From Intrasporangiaceae bacterium (GTDB lineage: Bacteria; Actinomycetota; Actinomycetes; Actinomycetales; Dermatophilaceae): 6,836 nt of DNA. Position 1 is the first letter of the stretch; every line of letters starts with the position of its first letter. Under the pieces are notes generated by a model, which worked only from the letters and a program-made list of their open reading frames with translations, had not been told where the DNA came from and searched no databases. Shown in pieces: positions 5,161-6,836 of this stretch. A program made the translations under genes and the position numbers. The stretch covers positions 1 through 6,836 of the forward strand of contig JAAYSB010000318.1 in assembly GCA_012518475.1 (NCBI GenBank). The letters are read 5' to 3'.

Positions 5161-6191
5161 CCTCGACGATGACCAGCACCACCTCGGGTACGCCGACTAC
5201 GCCAACCGCACCGAGCAGCACCGCCGCCACCGCGACGGCGATCGGCGAGCGAGCGCCCGGTCAGCGGGTGAATCCGCCCACGGCAACGCCGCTGCTGCAG
5301 GTCCAGGATCTGCGCGTCGCATTCCGCCGCTATCAGCGGGGCCTGCGCCAGGCCGACCTCACCGTCGTCGACGGGATGAGCCTGCACGTGAGCCGGGGCG
5401 AGGTCGTCGCCCTGGTCGGTGCCAGCGGGGCCGGCAAGAGCCTGCTCGCCTACAGCGTCCTCGGATTTCTGCCCACCGGCGCGATCGAGGAGGGCACCGT
5501 CGCCTGGCAGGGTCGCGCGCTCGGGCCCGGTGAGCGGGCTCGGCTGGCCGGCCGGAACCTCGTCCTCCTCCCGCAGGTGCTCTCCGCCCTCGACCCGACC
5601 GCGACGGTGCGCTCCCAGGCCCGACGCGCCGCCAGGCTCGTCGGGCGACCGGCGCGCGACGGGATGGCCGCGGTGCTGGCCACCGGCCTGCACGCCGACG
5701 TGCTGCGGCTCTATCCGCACCAGCTCTCCGGCGGAATGGCCCGGCGCGTGCTGCGGGCCATCGCCCTGATCGGGGAGCCGGACCTCGTCATCGCCGACGA
5801 GCCGACCCCGGGGCTCGGTCGCCGCGAGGCAGACGAGGTGCTGGACCACCTGCGCTCGCTCGCCGACGCCGGCCGTGGGGTGCTGCTCATCACCCACGAC
5901 ATCGCGCTGGCGTTGCGGGTCACCGACCGCGTCGTCGTCGTCCGGGAGGGTCGCTCCCTCGACGAGGCGGCCGTCGCGGACTTCTCCGGCGACGGCTCCC
6001 GACTGCAGCATCCGTACACCCGGGCGCTCTGGCGGGCCCTGCCGAGCCAGGGGTTCCGGCTGCCCGAGATCGAGTCGCCCGGAACGGTCCGTTCCGACGG
6101 GGGCGTACCCGGCGGGGACGGACCCGACGCACGTGAACCCGGCGACCACGAGGACCGCGACGCTGCGGTCCTCGCGAGGCAGTCGTGCTGA
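5157..6191 (+). CDS. nikD: Nickel/peptide ABC importer ATPase, NikD/DppD type, with altered D-loop
   Basis: This 344-residue ATPase has Walker A GASGAGKSL (88-96), Q-loop Gln140 in LLPQ, signature LSGGM (190-194), Walker B LVIADE (210-215) and the switch His247 in THD. HPYTRAL (285-291) is the start of the oligopeptide/dipeptide-transporter C-terminal motif. The D-loop reads PGLGRRE where the family usually has a Leu-Asp pair: Gly221 (codon GGT, 5817-5819) replaces the conserved Asp. The first 45 residues are Thr/Ser/Ala/Pro-rich and precede the domain, which begins near LLQVQDL (46-52). The ATG at 5157 overlaps the nikC TGA as ATGA; ATG 5169 and GTG 5268 are alternative starts. The last 40 residues are Gly/Asp-rich and overlap the nikE start. 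It should pair with NikE on the cytoplasmic face of NikBC. Confidence 0.9.
   Translation: MTSTMTSTTSGTPTTPTAPSSTAATATAIGERAPGQRVNPPTATPLLQVQDLRVAFRRYQRGLRQADLTVVDGMSLHVSRGEVVALVGASGAGKSLLAYSVLGFLPTGAIEEGTVAWQGRALGPGERARLAGRNLVLLPQVLSALDPTATVRSQARRAARLVGRPARDGMAAVLATGLHADVLRLYPHQLSGGMARRVLRAIALIGEPDLVIADEPTPGLGRREADEVLDHLRSLADAGRGVLLITHDIALALRVTDRVVVVREGRSLDEAAVADFSGDGSRLQHPYTRALWRALPSQGFRLPEIESPGTVRSDGGVPGGDGPDAREPGDHEDRDAAVLARQSC
6149..6174 (+). promoter_or_regulatory. Strong hairpin just before the nikE ribosome binding site
   Basis: Arms CGAGGACCGC (6149-6158) and GCGGTCCTCG (6165-6174) pair perfectly over 10 bases around a 6-base loop. The hairpin lies within the nikD tail, one base before GAGG (6176-6179), the nikE Shine-Dalgarno. 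No T-run follows. It may tune nikE translation or mRNA stability, though that is inference. Confidence 0.5.
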
Positions 6192-6836
6192 TCGCCGAGG
6201 ACATCTGGGTGCGTCATCACCGGCGCAGCCCCTGGGTGCTCCGCGGCGTCACGGTGCGGATCGAGCCGGGCCAGGTTCTCGGGCTGGCCGGGCCGAGCGG
6301 CGTCGGCAAGTCGACGCTCGCCACGGTCCTGTGCGGTATGCGCACCCCCGACCACGGCATCGTCACCGTCGACGGCACACCGCTCTCGTCGCCATCCCGG
6401 CCGACCCGACCCGCACGGGCCGGGCGGGGCCGACCCGGCCCGGTCCAACTGGTCGGCCAGCGACCGGAACTGATGATGGACCCACGCTGGCGGATCGGCC
6501 GCATCCTCGCCGAGGCCGGCCCGGCCGGTCTCGGCGAGGAGGCCCTCGTCTCCCCGGACTGGCTGGAGCGGTATCCGCATGAGTTGAGCAGCGGTGAACT
6601 GCACCGGATCAACCTGGCGCGGGCGATGCGGGCGCGTCCGGCATACCTCATCGCCGATGAGATCTCGAGCAGCCTCGATGCGCTGACCCAGGTCCAGGTG
6701 TGGCGGGATCTGTTGGCCTGGACGGCCCGGGACGGTCTCGGGGTGCTCGCGATCTCGCACGATCCGGACCTGCTCGCGGCGGTGGCCGACACCACCGTCC
6801 ACCTGACGCCCGGAGACGTCCGGGCCCCGGCCGAAC
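6185..6836 (+). CDS. nikE: Nickel/peptide ABC importer ATPase, NikE/DppF type (3' end outside window)
   Basis: The visible 217 residues form a nearly complete nucleotide-binding domain. Walker A is GPSGVGKST (36-44), the Q-loop residue is Gln92 in QLVGQRPE, the signature is LSSGE (134-138) rather than the usual LSGGQ/E, Walker B is YLIADE (154-159), the D-loop is SSLD with Asp165, and the switch His is 192 in SHD. A short Arg/Pro/Gly-rich stretch (70-87) lies between Walker A and the Q-loop. The GTG at 6185 is chosen because the domain begins immediately, GAGG stands five bases upstream (6176-6179), and it overlaps the nikD stop by seven bases. It is shorter than DppF-type subunits up to this point, and the C-terminus is not visible. 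It should form a heterodimer with NikD, contributing an intact D-loop that NikD lacks. Confidence 0.9.
   Translation, partial: MLIAEDIWVRHHRRSPWVLRGVTVRIEPGQVLGLAGPSGVGKSTLATVLCGMRTPDHGIVTVDGTPLSSPSRPTRPARAGRGRPGPVQLVGQRPELMMDPRWRIGRILAEAGPAGLGEEALVSPDWLERYPHELSSGELHRINLARAMRARPAYLIADEISSSLDALTQVQVWRDLLAWTARDGLGVLAISHDPDLLAAVADTTVHLTPGDVRAPAE

Noticed and set aside
3422..6149. Long minus-strand open frames opposite nikB, nikC and nikD (3422-4270, 4186-5154, 4992-6149)
   Set aside because: They are rich in Gln, Asp, Glu, Gly and Arg with no hydrophobic or domain pattern, as expected antisense to GC-rich genes that have clear families.

Overview
The window is GC-rich throughout, with tightly packed genes, strong G/C bias at third codon positions, and long spurious open frames on the opposite strands. 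Together with the gene content (a DUF1206 membrane protein, a lipoprotein-type binding protein, and a match to the Streptomyces Nur operator) this points to an actinobacterium. I cannot name the genus from sequence alone.

Layout. The minus strand, 1405 down to 1, carries a Cof-type HAD-IIB phosphatase followed by a DUF1206 membrane protein whose end lies outside the window; their stop and start codons overlap (ATGA). Positions 1406-1616 (211 bases) are a divergent intergenic region with a good match to a Nur (nickel uptake regulator, Fur family) box, a short hairpin and a near-perfect 34-base palindrome. The plus strand, 1617 to the window end, carries five overlapping genes for an ABC importer of the nickel/peptide (Nik/Dpp/Opp) family: a lipoprotein binding protein, two permeases and two ATPases. 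The second ATPase is cut by the window end.

How it works together. The binding protein would capture nickel or a nickel complex outside the cell and deliver it to the two-permease channel, with NikD and NikE hydrolysing ATP as a heterodimer. The gene order, the Nur-box match and histidine/cysteine motifs in NikA and NikB favour nickel over peptide, but substrate specificity is inferred. The likely logic is Ni-bound Nur repressing the operon when nickel is sufficient.

The most interesting points are the Nur box, the 34-base leader palindrome with an anti-Shine-Dalgarno arm, the loss of the D-loop aspartate in NikD, and a strong hairpin just before the nikE ribosome binding site. I see no RNA genes, CRISPR arrays or mobile elements.
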